Counted from the first letter of the stretch, positions 8,807-18,375 are shown. The stretch: 40,386 bases of DNA from Bacteroidetes bacterium GWA2_40_15 (GCA_001768195.1 MENI01000012.1:1-40386), one strand, 5' to 3'. Translations and numbers: made by a program. The notes: generated by a model not told the origin, from the sequence alone.

Positions 8807-8871
8807 GATCACTGTATTTGATAAATTAAGTGATCATCTTCCAATAATTGCAGAATTTAATTCTGTCTTTT
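8807..8871 (+). terminator. Possible terminator of the YceI-DUF5777-Rieske operon
   Basis: Two consecutive inverted repeats follow the Rieske stop: GATCACT / AGTGATC (8807-8813, 8829-8835) and CAGAA / TTCTG (8851-8855, 8861-8865). The second is followed by TCTTTT. The stems are short, so this is only suggestive. Confidence 0.3.
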
Positions 8872-8981
8872 AAACCAACAAAAGTTTATATGTCTGATTA
8901 TTAGATAATTAACGAACAAGCAAATAAAATCAAACTTTGTTAAATACTAAGATCATACATCTGGTTATCTATTTAATTAAC

Positions 8982-9000
8982 TAGGGTTTGCTGTTAAAGT
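8982..9000 (+). repeat. Left terminal inverted repeat of IS copy B
   Basis: TAGGGTTTGCTGTTAAAGT, a perfect inverted match to 10640-10658. It shares TAGGGTTT and CTGT with the ends of copy A. Confidence 0.88.
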
Positions 9001-9005
9001 TAATC

Positions 9006-10526
9006 TTATAAATATTTTATCTCCATCTTATTGGACAGGTTACATTCCTCGGGAAAGACTCTGCCAAAAACTTGCTCGACACATTCCATAATTATGACAC
9101 CAATTTTAGTGAGCTCTTCCAAAATTGAGCCAAAAATATACCCCTTCTCATAGAGTATTAAGTTCATTATAAAAAAGATACATGCTACCCAGCTCTCTGA
9201 TGTATTCTTTAGTCTGGCCCTGATCTCATTGAGGTTGTAACCATTTTTCCCTTGCCCAAACTTACCTTCAATATGATTTCTTTCGTCAGCCTCTTTTCTG
9301 CGTTTTTGTTTCTGATAATAAGTCTCTGGCTCTTTGCCTTTTCTTCTTCCCAGTGGTACAGCAGTTATTCTTATATTATGTTCCGCTAACCACATCCGGT
9401 TTTCTCTTGTGGCATAAATCTTATCTACCTGAACCAGTTCCGGATAATGCCCATGTAATTCTTTGTAAGATTCTACTTGTTTAATCAAATCAATTCCTTC
9501 ATGATAAGCATCCCAACTGAATGTATTTATCCTGGCAAAACCGTTATCAAGGCTGATTCCTGATTTTGAACCAAACTCTATCTGAGCCTTAGTCTTACCT
9601 CTTGGTATTGGTCTTACATGGGGCTGGAAAATGCTTACAATTCTATCAGTGCAACTATGTGTTTTTGTATCGTACATAAGTTTCTGTTGGGCATAAGCCG
9701 TGTTGATAATCCAAAACATACGTTGTTCAAGGTGCTTTAGTGGGAAACGGGATCCTTTAGATTCAAAAATGTCCAACATCTTGTTTATATGCTTGATATC
9801 ACGATTAACACATTCCAATAGTTTTCGTGTCATCTTCCGATGTGTGGCCTCTCTTTTCTTCTTTTTCTTTGAATAATCCAAATACGCCTTATCTATTTCC
9901 CGTCGGTAGGTCCTGGGTTTAAGGCCTGCCTTACCACTAATTACATAGAGCTTGTCGATGAATTTCTCGCATTGTTTGCGACTTTCGTTTAAAATTCCAT
10001 TGTCTGTTGGGTAGGTGATATATTGATCCGCAACAGTGGCATCTGCCGGCATTTTTCCTTTATTTTTTGGGGTACCGTCGTTTTTATCTATTCCTTTTTT
10101 GTTATGTCTTTTATCTACTTTTTCACTTACTGTTTTTATAAGTTCAACGTTGAGTGAATCGAAAACTTCATGTCCTGCCCTTTTCCTGATATCTACAAAT
10201 AGTGAAGGATCAAACACTGGCTGTGTAGTAAATTCCTTAAGTCCAATAAAAAACTGCATATATGGGTTTTCCTGGATTGCGGCGATCACCCCTCTGTCAT
10301 CCAGCTTTTCAAGGTGCTTTATGATTAGGGCCCCAAGAACAATCCGTGGGGAAATACCCGGGCGTCCGAAATCAACAGTCATCATGGACATATAAACTGA
10401 AGCAAATTTATCCCACGGAACCACCTTACTGAGCTTAACCCACCGATTATCAGCAAGTAATGAAGTCTGAAAAGGAGTTTTGAACTCTTCTATTGTCAAA
10501 TGACGTTCTGAATTGTACTTTACCAT
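9006..10526 (-). CDS. DDE transposase of IS copy B (IS5/IS1182-type)
   Basis: 506 residues from the ATG at 10526. The domain order is as in the copy A transposase: a DUF772-like N-terminal part (FGRPGISPRIVLGALIIKH, FDPSLFVDIRKRAG), then a DDE domain with D162 (ADATVADQYITYP), D368 (VQVDKIYATRENR) and E420 (NHIEGKFGQGKNG). It is longer than copy A because of a ~45-residue C-terminal tail after the conserved FFIMNL segment. The reading frame is undamaged. Its stop lies only about 24 bp from the left tip of the element. Confidence 0.92.
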   Translation of the reverse strand: MVKYNSERHLTIEEFKTPFQTSLLADNRWVKLSKVVPWDKFASVYMSMMTVDFGRPGISPRIVLGALIIKHLEKLDDRGVIAAIQENPYMQFFIGLKEFTTQPVFDPSLFVDIRKRAGHEVFDSLNVELIKTVSEKVDKRHNKKGIDKNDGTPKNKGKMPADATVADQYITYPTDNGILNESRKQCEKFIDKLYVISGKAGLKPRTYRREIDKAYLDYSKKKKKREATHRKMTRKLLECVNRDIKHINKMLDIFESKGSRFPLKHLEQRMFWIINTAYAQQKLMYDTKTHSCTDRIVSIFQPHVRPIPRGKTKAQIEFGSKSGISLDNGFARINTFSWDAYHEGIDLIKQVESYKELHGHYPELVQVDKIYATRENRMWLAEHNIRITAVPLGRRKGKEPETYYQKQKRRKEADERNHIEGKFGQGKNGYNLNEIRARLKNTSESWVACIFFIMNLILYEKGYIFGSILEELTKIGVIIMECVEQVFGRVFPEECNLSNKMEIKYL

Positions 10527-10639
10527 AAATGCAAATATTTTTAACGGAATTTATGTTTAAATTTGCATTTTTACTATTTATTCAAGTTAAAGATATTAAC
10601 ATATACTATTGATTATTAACATTATACATTCTTTTTTTT

Positions 10640-10658
10640 ACTTTAACAGCAAACCCTA
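10640..10658 (-). repeat. Right terminal inverted repeat of IS copy B
   Basis: ACTTTAACAGCAAACCCTA, the perfect reverse complement of 8982-9000. It abuts the amidohydrolase remnant. Confidence 0.88.
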
Positions 10659-10793
10659 CGTAACACACGCTCTATCCATAGAGTCATACACCTTGGGATT
10701 GTCTGCGACCCCACAACAGTATTACCGACTCCTCGTGCCCCCGGTGAAGATTCTTTTTTAATCAGGAAAAAAGTTCTGAACAAAGAGTCATAA
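10657..10793 (+). pseudogene. 3' remnant of a second amidohydrolase gene
   Basis: Bases 10657-10757 match 4829-4929, the end of the intact amidohydrolase gene, with only two differences over about 101 bp. Both are synonymous in the amidohydrolase frame (ACC/ACA Thr and TGT/TGC Cys). After the shared DSF codons the copy lacks the TGA stop and continues in frame as LIRKKVLNKES to a TAA at 10791-10793. All upstream coding sequence is missing, replaced by IS copy B. The synonymous-only changes suggest the copy was under selection until it was broken. It converges on the DUF5916 gene, whose stop is 15 bp away. Confidence 0.85.
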
Positions 10794-10808
10794 TGCAATG
10801 AGATGCAA

Positions 10809-13094
10809 CTATAGCATGAAGGTATATGAGTACTTGAATTGTATTGTCTGATATGCAACCTGCGGTAATTCTATCGGTTCTTTCAGAATATCGGTGTTAC
10901 GTCCTTCATTAAAAACTATATAGAAATCATTACCTTCTCTGGGATTTAACCTAATTCTCAAGTTGGTCAGAAATACATTTTCAGCACTGTTATACTGGAT
11001 GAATGCACTGGCAGATAGTTTAGTGTTGAACATATACAATGATTTGAATCCTAACACATGGCTGAGATATCTCTGATTTCCGGATGGCAAATGCACCCGG
11101 CTATACTGATAAAGAGCATCAAGTTTAATACTATGCGATACAGACCATTGTGGTTTGAATTTAAGCGATAAAACTGAACCATCGTAATATTGTCCTAATT
11201 CATAATCGATTTTTACATTAACTTTTGAAGATGCAGGAGTCCATAGTTTACCCTTAACTGAAAAAAATGAATAGTCCCCTTTTAATATGAAAGTATTTTT
11301 GTCAACATAAAATGTATCTGATAATATTTCCTTATGAAATTCAGGTTCTATTTCACCGGTATACTTATTCCTGGTCTCAAATGCCCACCCCGGTCCGGTG
11401 TTGATTGTTTCAAGAATGCCTTTTGTATTATAAAATGAAACATATTTTAAATAAACCTGGTGGGCATACAGGAACGAATGTTCACCCGGAACCCACCCGT
11501 AGCGAAGTCTTTCATCAAACGAGTAAACACTTACTCTGCGAAGGAATCCGATAGCAGGTATAAATTCATTTCCCGACCAGTTAAATGCTGATCTGTAACC
11601 CCATCCTTTGTTATTTTTGCGCTCCATAAATAATCTAAGGAAAGTATTGTCTGTCAACCTCTTATTTTCTATTCCCGGACCATATGACTGTGAAAACTTG
11701 AGATCGATGTAGTCATCTTTAAAAGCCCGGATGTAAGTATCAAGTCCGTAAGTAATATTATAACTGCCGTCTGTTCCAATTCTGGATGTCAGAATACCTC
11801 CTGCATAAGAATACGGATTGAAAATCTTATGTTTCAGTCTTAATACATTAAAATTTTCAGACGCAAGCTGTGTAGCATATTTTGCTGTCTGCATATTAAT
11901 GAATCCAACATCAAATTTGCCAATTTTGCCTGTAAGTCTGACTCCTCCATATATTCTGACAGGGATAGAGCCATTGTAAAGACCAATCCTTCGGCTATAA
12001 AAGATATTGTCATCATTTCCAAGATTAAAGTTGAAAAGATCAGAACGTTCCTGGAAGAATATTCTTTTTTCGGGGTAGAATAGAGAATACCTGGTAATGT
12101 TAACCTGCTGATCATCAATTTCGATTTGGGCAAAGTCAGTATTAATTGTAAGATCAAGAGTTAGATTAGAAGAGATACCGTATTTTAAGTCGAGACCGGC
12201 TTCCATGATTGTATTATTTGATCTCTTATATGAGCTTCCTGAAATATCCGGGTTATTACTCATCTTTCCACCTCCAAGAAGATATGGTGTGATATATACA
12301 GGATTGGTTGGTTTGATTCCTTGTAGTAAAATGTCATGAGCCAGGCTGGGCTGAAACCTGACCCATCTGCCATATTTTGGATCTAATACAGGGAAAACTA
12401 TCATTTCATTTTTTCTGGGTATCCACCGGTAAGCTGTCATTCCCATCGATATCCCCATCTCCATCTCCTTGAACCTCAAACTTGAGAATGGGATTCTGAT
12501 TTCTGTAAACCATCCTTTTTCAGTAATAGTTGATTTTGCATCCCAGAATGTGTTCCAGCTTATATTGAATGGATTCATATTAGGAGAATCAACGCGGGCA
12601 TCGTTGAATACAGTCATGTCAAACCTGTTTCCTGCAGGTGAAACGACGAATAAGAAAGCATTCTCATTATCATTCAAACAATCTATCAATATTCCTGCAA
12701 CATCATTGTTTTCATCTGAATCGTCACGCTTTTTACTATACTGAAGCTGAGAAGGATCTGAATCATAAAACCTGCCTCCGATCCACAGATATTCATCTGA
12801 ATACCCAATTAGTATTTCAGTTTTTTCAGATGGTTCTTTCCCCTGAACCGGCCTGAGTGTTGTTACTGGCAGAGGAATGACTTTTCCCCATGCATCTTCA
12901 TCAGGGATCCCATCAAACACAATATCACCCTCAAATCTGTGAACAACAAAAGGATCCTGAGCTATAACAAATGGAAATGAAACGAAGAATAGAAGAATTA
13001 GAGGAAAAAAGAATTTACCAGTATCTGAAGAATTGATTCCTCTACCTGTTAAAGGATGTGCTATTTTATTAAAATTCAATTCGAACAGAATCAT
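10809..13094 (-). CDS. CBM9-like / DUF5916 beta-barrel protein
   Basis: 761 residues. The N-terminal signal peptide (FFFPLILLFFVSFPFVIAQ) begins near residue 28 because the only ATG upstream gives a long n-region; an alternative start codon nearer the signal is possible. Residues about 50-230 resemble a carbohydrate-binding family 9 domain (VFDGIPDEDAWGKV, LWIGGRFYDSDP, GWFTEIRIPFSSLRF). The rest is DUF5916, a predicted outer-membrane barrel, with the signature TDFAQIEIDDQQVNITRYSL followed by FYPEKRIFFQE, and a terminal aromatic strand ending FKYSYTFML. Function unknown; surface sugar or polymer binding is an inference from the CBM9-like part. It is divergent from a homologue at 13493. Confidence 0.85.
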   Translation of the reverse strand: MILFELNFNKIAHPLTGRGINSSDTGKFFFPLILLFFVSFPFVIAQDPFVVHRFEGDIVFDGIPDEDAWGKVIPLPVTTLRPVQGKEPSEKTEILIGYSDEYLWIGGRFYDSDPSQLQYSKKRDDSDENNDVAGILIDCLNDNENAFLFVVSPAGNRFDMTVFNDARVDSPNMNPFNISWNTFWDAKSTITEKGWFTEIRIPFSSLRFKEMEMGISMGMTAYRWIPRKNEMIVFPVLDPKYGRWVRFQPSLAHDILLQGIKPTNPVYITPYLLGGGKMSNNPDISGSSYKRSNNTIMEAGLDLKYGISSNLTLDLTINTDFAQIEIDDQQVNITRYSLFYPEKRIFFQERSDLFNFNLGNDDNIFYSRRIGLYNGSIPVRIYGGVRLTGKIGKFDVGFINMQTAKYATQLASENFNVLRLKHKIFNPYSYAGGILTSRIGTDGSYNITYGLDTYIRAFKDDYIDLKFSQSYGPGIENKRLTDNTFLRLFMERKNNKGWGYRSAFNWSGNEFIPAIGFLRRVSVYSFDERLRYGWVPGEHSFLYAHQVYLKYVSFYNTKGILETINTGPGWAFETRNKYTGEIEPEFHKEILSDTFYVDKNTFILKGDYSFFSVKGKLWTPASSKVNVKIDYELGQYYDGSVLSLKFKPQWSVSHSIKLDALYQYSRVHLPSGNQRYLSHVLGFKSLYMFNTKLSASAFIQYNSAENVFLTNLRIRLNPREGNDFYIVFNEGRNTDILKEPIELPQVAYQTIQFKYSYTFML

Positions 13095-13492
13095 TCCAAA
13101 GGGGTTAAATTCAGGTATTTCAGTCGCTCAAAACCTTCAGCACGGATTGGTTATAATATTCTCTTCTAGTAATTTCTGTGTCATAAATCTGATCTCAATT
13201 TGTTGGCAAGATATAAAAGTACTCAAAAAGAAACATATATGATCATCGCGATTATATATATATTAGCCAGCATATGCTATAACCATAAATTAAATGAGAC
13301 TCAAATTAGTAGTCCTTAATTTTAAATTAATGAATATTGATATGTTAAGTGTCTGAAAATTGGGATTATAATAATTTCAGAAAGAAGATTGGCAGATGTT
13401 TGCTTAAACAGTTTAATAATTCTAAATTTATCATAATAAAAACAATCGGAAACAAACAAATATTTAATACATATTTTACTTTCAGATTTTTT
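13095..13492. other. Intergenic region between divergent DUF5916 genes
   Basis: 398 bp, AT-rich, no convincing gene. It must carry the promoters of both flanking genes. A candidate Bacteroidota-type promoter for the rightward gene is listed separately. A run of TA dinucleotides occurs around 13250-13265. No operator is recognisable. Confidence 0.5.
13399..13430 (+). promoter_or_regulatory. Candidate Bacteroidota sigma promoter for the 13493 gene
   Basis: TTTG at 13399-13402, a 20-bp spacer, then TAAATTTA at 13423-13430, which is 7 of 8 to TAnnTTTG. Spacing fits the known -33/-7 arrangement, and the 5' leader to ATG 13493 would be about 55 nt. Such AT-rich matches can arise by chance. Confidence 0.35.
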
Positions 13493-15643
13493 ATGTACCG
13501 TTCTGTTGTTGCCGTCATTTTGTTTATTAGTATTTATACTACAGATGGTTTTTCGCAACCCGGGATCAAAGCAGCTTTTACATCGGTTCAACCTGTTATC
13601 GACGGAAGAGTTGATGAAGAGATATGGGATAATGCTGCCATTATTAATGAATTATTTCAACGAGAACCAAAAACCGGGGAACCTGTTTCTGAAAAATCAG
13701 AATTTCTGTTCCTGATCGATCAGAATAATATTTATATAGGGATTCGCTGTTATGATGATCCCGGTGGGATAATTGCAAAAGAGTTGGCCCGTGACGTTGG
13801 ACTTGATAATGATGATCGGGTTCAGGTAATATTCGATACATATCTTGATGGTCGCAGTGGTTACTGGTTCCAAATCGGTCCTCGCGGGTGTATCGGCGAT
13901 GCCCTTGTTAATGCAAACGGGAAAGAATTCAATAAATCGTGGGATGGACTCTGGGATGGTAAAGCAAAAATCACAAGCGATGGGTGGCAGGCTGAGCTCA
14001 TCATCCCGTTTAAAACATTGGGATTTAAGAAGGGATCTGATACCTGGGGACTGAAACTCATCAGATATATCCGAAGGAAATCTGAAATATCTACCTGGCC
14101 GGAAACATCCCTGAATGCAGACAGATTTCAACTGTCAGATGCCGGACGAATTACAGGGATGTCCAATATTACACAGGGAATAGGACTTGATATTGTACCA
14201 TATGCTACAGGAGGAATCAATAAAAAGTCAGAAGTTGATCCTGAGTCCTTATTTGAGGTAGGAGGGGATGCATTCTATCAAATAACACCTTCATTAAAAG
14301 CAGCAATCACTGTAAATACAGATTTTGCACAGACAGAAGTTGATGAAAGACAGATTAATCTTACCCGGTTCAATCTGTTTTTCCCTGAGAAAAGAGATTT
14401 TTTTCTTGACGGATCCAATTATTTCACGTTCGGAATAAACGGGGACCGTGAAAACACACATAATAAAGATCTTATCCCATTCTTCTCCAGAAGGATCGGG
14501 TTGGATACCGAAGGGAATCCGGTCCCTATAAAATATGGTGGAAAATTTACCGGTAAAATAGATAAATGGAATATGGGTCTTCTTCATATTAAGGATGATA
14601 ATAAATGGGACAACCCCGGATATAGTGTCGGGAGAATTTCCCGGAATCTCTGGAAGCAATCATCAATCGGTATTATTGCTACAAATGGTAACGCTTTTTC
14701 AGCCGATGACAATTCCACAGCAGGGATCGATCTTCGTCTGGCAAGTTCTGAAATATCGGGGAATAAGAACATTGTATATAATCTTTATGGCATAAAGTCT
14801 TTTACTCAGGGCTTGACTGGCAATGACATTTCGTTTGGAACAGAATTAAACTATCCGAATGATCTTTTGAATTTCAGATTTGGATATATGCAGATCGGAT
14901 CAGATTTCATGCCCGGGCTTGGTTTTGTTCCGCGTAGAAATATTCGTGATTTCTATGGGGGGATTGGTGTCGGACCACGACCGAAGAATTCGAAGCTATT
15001 GCAGATAAAATCAGGGATAAAATACACTTTAATTTCGGATCTGGAAAATGGAGGACGCCAGAGTTCCCTGATTGATTTCAATTATTCGGAATTCATTTTT
15101 TTAAGCAGCGATATAATCTCTTTGTCAACCCAATATAATTTCGAATCGCTTGAAAATGATTTTAATATTTTCCCCGGACATGTTATTCCTGCTGATGATT
15201 ATACTTTTTGGCGTCATTCTGTGCAACTTATGTCAGCAAAACAGCGTAAATTATGGGCTTCAGTAAAGGGCGGATTTGGATCATTCTATACCGGTACACG
15301 AAATGACTGGCTGATGCAGATAGGTTATAAAGTTTTTGTCCCTGTATTTATAGGTCTGGAATCTGACAGGAGATATGTAAACCTGTCTGACGGAAAGTTC
15401 ATTGCACAAATCTACAGGTTAAATCTTAACTTCCTTTTCAGTCCGAATATTTCATGGCACAATTTTGTACAATATGAAAATCAGACAGAAACAGTAGGTT
15501 GGCAATCACGCTTTCAATGGATCATAAAGCCCGGCAAAGAGATCTTCTTGACATGGAACTCACCTTTCATGGACCCAATGGAAAGGTATAAACCTGAGAT
15601 ATATGATGCCAGGCTGAAAATAAAATATACTATAAGGTTCTAA
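13493..15643 (+). CDS. CBM9-like / DUF5916 beta-barrel protein
   Basis: 716 residues from the ATG at 13493. An upstream in-frame GTG at 13349 would place 48 unlikely residues before the signal peptide MYRSVVAVILFISIYTTDG, so it is rejected. After the signal comes a CBM9-like domain (PVIDGRVDEEIWDNAAI, IYIGIRCYDDPG, GWQAELIIPFKTLGF). The DUF5916 barrel follows, with the signature TDFAQTEVDERQINLTRFNL and then FFPEKRDFFLDGSN, and a terminal strand LKIKYTIRF. It is a divergent homologue of the gene ending at 13094 but clearly not a recent copy. Predicted outer-membrane location; function unknown. It converges with dctA, leaving 46 bp between stops. Confidence 0.88.
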   Translation: MYRSVVAVILFISIYTTDGFSQPGIKAAFTSVQPVIDGRVDEEIWDNAAIINELFQREPKTGEPVSEKSEFLFLIDQNNIYIGIRCYDDPGGIIAKELARDVGLDNDDRVQVIFDTYLDGRSGYWFQIGPRGCIGDALVNANGKEFNKSWDGLWDGKAKITSDGWQAELIIPFKTLGFKKGSDTWGLKLIRYIRRKSEISTWPETSLNADRFQLSDAGRITGMSNITQGIGLDIVPYATGGINKKSEVDPESLFEVGGDAFYQITPSLKAAITVNTDFAQTEVDERQINLTRFNLFFPEKRDFFLDGSNYFTFGINGDRENTHNKDLIPFFSRRIGLDTEGNPVPIKYGGKFTGKIDKWNMGLLHIKDDNKWDNPGYSVGRISRNLWKQSSIGIIATNGNAFSADDNSTAGIDLRLASSEISGNKNIVYNLYGIKSFTQGLTGNDISFGTELNYPNDLLNFRFGYMQIGSDFMPGLGFVPRRNIRDFYGGIGVGPRPKNSKLLQIKSGIKYTLISDLENGGRQSSLIDFNYSEFIFLSSDIISLSTQYNFESLENDFNIFPGHVIPADDYTFWRHSVQLMSAKQRKLWASVKGGFGSFYTGTRNDWLMQIGYKVFVPVFIGLESDRRYVNLSDGKFIAQIYRLNLNFLFSPNISWHNFVQYENQTETVGWQSRFQWIIKPGKEIFLTWNSPFMDPMERYKPEIYDARLKIKYTIRF

Positions 15644-15689
15644 GCTTATGCTTTGGGAAGATCTTTCGGGTTCAATATATTGATCTATA

Positions 15690-16931
15690 TCATAAGTTAC
15701 ATTCTTTTGTTTTTGAGAAGTCAATTTCGTTTTCCGATTTTGCAATGATTATGGTAGCAATTGTATTACCAATAATGTTTGTTATTGCTCTGCCTTCACT
15801 CATAAAACGGTCTATCCCCAGAATCAGGGCAATTGATGCGACAGGTATCTGTCCGGCTACCGGTAATACTGCAGCAAGTGTTATAAAGCCGCTGCCTGTT
15901 ACTCCGGCAGCTCCTTTTGAGGCAAGCAACAAAACCAGGAGCAAGGTAATCTGGTGTGAGATATCCAGGGGTGTATTTGTAGCCTGTGCTAAAAAAACTG
16001 CAGCCATTGTCAGATAAATAGATGTTCCATCGAGGTTAAAAGAATAACCCGTTGGAACAACTAATCCAACTACAGATTCTGAACAACCCATTTTTTCAAG
16101 TTTATTCATTAGGCTTGGCAATGCAGCTTCCGAAGAGGAGGTCCCTAATACTATAAGCAATTCCTCCCGAATGTATTTTAATAATAGGAAAAGGTTAAAT
16201 CCATAATACTTTAATATTCCTCCCAAGATTATGACTATGAATAGAATACAGGTTATATAAAAAGATAGCATTAAGCTCCCCAATGAAGTCAATGAGTCTA
16301 ATCCGTATTTTCCTATGGTAAATGCCATGGCGCCCAATGCCCCAAGCGGAGCTACTTTCATAATAATTTTAATAACAGCAAACAGAGCTACCTCCAGCGA
16401 CTTAATACCTGATAAAAGTGGTTTAGCTTTTGCCCCGATTTTTGAGAGTGCAAATCCCAACAGGATAGAAAAGAACAGGATCTGCAGCAAATTATTTGTG
16501 GCTAAGGAATTTACAATGCTCTCAGGGATTATGTGCAAAAGAAACTCCTGCCAGCCACTGGTTTGGCTCTTTGGTAAATATGCTTCTGCTGATTTAATAT
16601 CCAGCGTTGAAGGATCAATATTCATCCCGACTCCCGGCTTAAGGGTGTTAATCACAACCAATCCGATAATTAATGCAAGGGTTGTAATCACCTCAAAATA
16701 AATAATTGCTTTTAAACCCACCCTGCCTAGTTTTCTTGTGTCCTGCATTCCTGCAATGCCACTTATTATTGTGCAGAAAATTATGGGAGAAATCATCATC
16801 TTCACCAGCTTGATAAAGCCATCGCCAAGAGGTTTTAACTTTACTGCAAATGATGGATATAAAGCTCCGAGTAATATTCCTGCTAATATGGCAATAATTA
16901 CCTGTACATATAAACTTTTCAGATATTTCAT
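15690..16931 (-). CDS. dctA: C4-dicarboxylate:cation symporter DctA
   Basis: 413 residues, close to the usual ~428 of DctA. The sequence follows the Escherichia coli protein closely as I know it. The N-terminus has [20 protein letters not shown]; residues 200-211 have [12 protein letters not shown]. The re-entrant loop [10 protein letters not shown] is at 263-272, and [10 protein letters not shown] at 295-304 starts the helix that binds cation and substrate. Inner-membrane uptake of succinate, fumarate or malate is the expected role; a glutamate/aspartate symporter (GltP type) is less likely given the overall match. It is monocistronic, convergent with the DUF5916 gene and divergent from the mutarotase-like gene. 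Confidence 0.9.
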   Translation of the reverse strand: MKYLKSLYVQVIIAILAGILLGALYPSFAVKLKPLGDGFIKLVKMMISPIIFCTIISGIAGMQDTRKLGRVGLKAIIYFEVITTLALIIGLVVINTLKPGVGMNIDPSTLDIKSAEAYLPKSQTSGWQEFLLHIIPESIVNSLATNNLLQILFFSILLGFALSKIGAKAKPLLSGIKSLEVALFAVIKIIMKVAPLGALGAMAFTIGKYGLDSLTSLGSLMLSFYITCILFIVIILGGILKYYGFNLFLLLKYIREELLIVLGTSSSEAALPSLMNKLEKMGCSESVVGLVVPTGYSFNLDGTSIYLTMAAVFLAQATNTPLDISHQITLLLVLLLASKGAAGVTGSGFITLAAVLPVAGQIPVASIALILGIDRFMSEGRAITNIIGNTIATIIIAKSENEIDFSKTKECNL

Positions 16932-17131
16932 AATGGAATGTGGATTAACAATTCATATAAGAAACAGAATATCAGGGATCTTAGATATAGATTCATTGAG
17001 ATTGACTTCACAGAACTTAGCTGAGCCTTCAGGTCAGGTTATGAGTTTTAAAAATAGCAATAATTTTTAAAGAATTCCTATAAAATCTATATCTTATAAA
17101 AGAAGTTGTCTGACACAGATATTGAAATATA

Positions 17132-17161
17132 TTGTAAAGATTCCATTTTTTCTTAATTTAG
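17132..17161 (+). promoter_or_regulatory. Candidate promoter for the mutarotase-like lipoprotein gene
   Basis: TTG at 17132-17134, a 19-bp spacer, then TAATTTAG at 17154-17161 (7 of 8 to TAnnTTTG). The leader to ATG 17197 would be about 30 nt. Weak evidence in an AT-rich region. Confidence 0.3.
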
Positions 17162-17196
17162 AGCGGCACTATAGAACAAAAATTAATATAACCATT

Positions 17197-18336
17197 ATGA
17201 TTAAGTACTATTTTACTTTTTTGTTATTGATTGTTGCTGTATTATGCGCATGCCAACATAAGGAGGGTACCAATCGGCCAGGTCGGGGCCTGAATAAATT
17301 GATTAAAAATGAAGCTGTTGCAAAGTCAGTGATTAAATTAGAAACCAGTAATGTTGTGCTTTTGGTTAACATAAAAGGTGGGGCTTTTTTTGATTTTCAC
17401 CTTAAAGACCTCCCGATAAATCCTATTAACTGGCGCTTGAAAGACACATTGGGCCCTCCTTTTATAGGTCATTTTCTATGTTTTGACCGTTGGGGGCCAC
17501 CTACACCTGCTGAAGAAGCATATGGCTTTCATCACCATGGTGAGGCCTCCTCCGAAGTATGGGAATTACTTGATGAACCTGCAGCGGAGAATGGGAGTAT
17601 TAAATGTTCCATGATGTGCACCCTGCCAAAAGGAGGGATGCAATTAATAAGAAAAATTGAACTGTCAGAAAGTGAACCGGTATTTTTTGTAAAAGAAGAG
17701 ATAAAAAATCTGAATAAATATGGTCGCATGTTCAATATCGTACAACATGTTTCAATAGCCCCTCCATTTCTTGATACGACAACCCTTTTCGATAACAACA
17801 CAATAAAAGGATTCGAAGGAAAAGAAGATGGCAGCCTGAACCAGGAAGAGGTCGTTTTAAAATGGTCTGAAGCAATGCACGAAGGAGAGAAAGTAAGTTT
17901 TCGGCAATTTAAAAATAAATGGCCAAGGGTATCTACTTTTTTATATGATCAGAATGAAAAATATGGATGGGTAACAGCTTGTAATGCAAAGGAAAATGTC
18001 ATGTTAGGATATGTCTGGGAAACAGCAGATTATCCATGGATTAATATATGGCGTGCGATGGAGAATTCTGTTCCTGTTGCTTATGGGATGGAATTCGGGA
18101 CTACAGGTCTGCACGAAACTTTCCCTGTGATAGCAGAGAAAGGTAAAATATTCAATCAGAATATTTACGATTTCATAGATGCAGATGAAGTCATCACAAA
18201 GTCATTTACAGCTTTTTTAGCTAAAATTCCTGAAGATTACAAAGGTGTTGAAACAATTATTATAGAAAATTCAGTTCTGGTTATCAAGGAAAAAAACAGT
18301 GTTTCGCGTGATATAGTATATCAATACAAATGGTGA
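17197..18336 (+). CDS. Galactose-mutarotase-like lipoprotein
   Basis: 379 residues from the ATG at 17197; an upstream TTG at 17122 would bury the signal peptide and is rejected. The signal MIKYYFTFLLLIVAVLCAC suggests a lipoprotein with Cys19, although cysteine at -2 is unusual. The pattern of the body, with FIGHFLCFDRWGPP and then GFHHHGEASSEVWEL (111-125), resembles aldose-1-epimerase/galactose-mutarotase fold proteins, in which an HGE motif carries a catalytic or binding histidine. A hydrolytic or non-catalytic sugar-binding role is also possible. It stands alone, between dctA (divergent) and a DUF4189 gene (convergent, 39 bp between stops). Confidence 0.65.
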   Translation: MIKYYFTFLLLIVAVLCACQHKEGTNRPGRGLNKLIKNEAVAKSVIKLETSNVVLLVNIKGGAFFDFHLKDLPINPINWRLKDTLGPPFIGHFLCFDRWGPPTPAEEAYGFHHHGEASSEVWELLDEPAAENGSIKCSMMCTLPKGGMQLIRKIELSESEPVFFVKEEIKNLNKYGRMFNIVQHVSIAPPFLDTTTLFDNNTIKGFEGKEDGSLNQEEVVLKWSEAMHEGEKVSFRQFKNKWPRVSTFLYDQNEKYGWVTACNAKENVMLGYVWETADYPWINIWRAMENSVPVAYGMEFGTTGLHETFPVIAEKGKIFNQNIYDFIDADEVITKSFTAFLAKIPEDYKGVETIIIENSVLVIKEKNSVSRDIVYQYKW

Positions 18337-18375
18337 TTATTGTGATCATTACAGAATAAACCCGGCATGCTGATA

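Larger units (their letters stand above)
8982..10658 (-). mobile_element. Insertion sequence, IS5/IS1182-type, copy B
   Basis: About 1.68 kb, bounded by a perfect 19-bp inverted repeat: TAGGGTTTGCTGTTAAAGT at 8982-9000 and its reverse complement at 10640-10658. It carries one intact DDE transposase gene in the same orientation as copy A. The terminal TA at 10657-10658 continues directly into CGTAAC of an amidohydrolase 3' fragment, and the intact amidohydrolase has TACGTAAC at that place (4829-4836). This suggests TA is the target dinucleotide rather than part of the element. The left flank does not match amidohydrolase sequence, so this is not a simple insertion; DNA on the left has been exchanged or deleted. 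Confidence 0.88.

Noticed and set aside
13349-13492. N-terminal extension of the DUF5916 protein from a GTG start
   Set aside because: It puts 48 residues before a good signal peptide that begins at the ATG at 13493.
17122-17196. TTG start for the mutarotase-like lipoprotein
   Set aside because: A clean lipoprotein signal begins at the ATG at 17197; the extra 25 residues contain no export feature.
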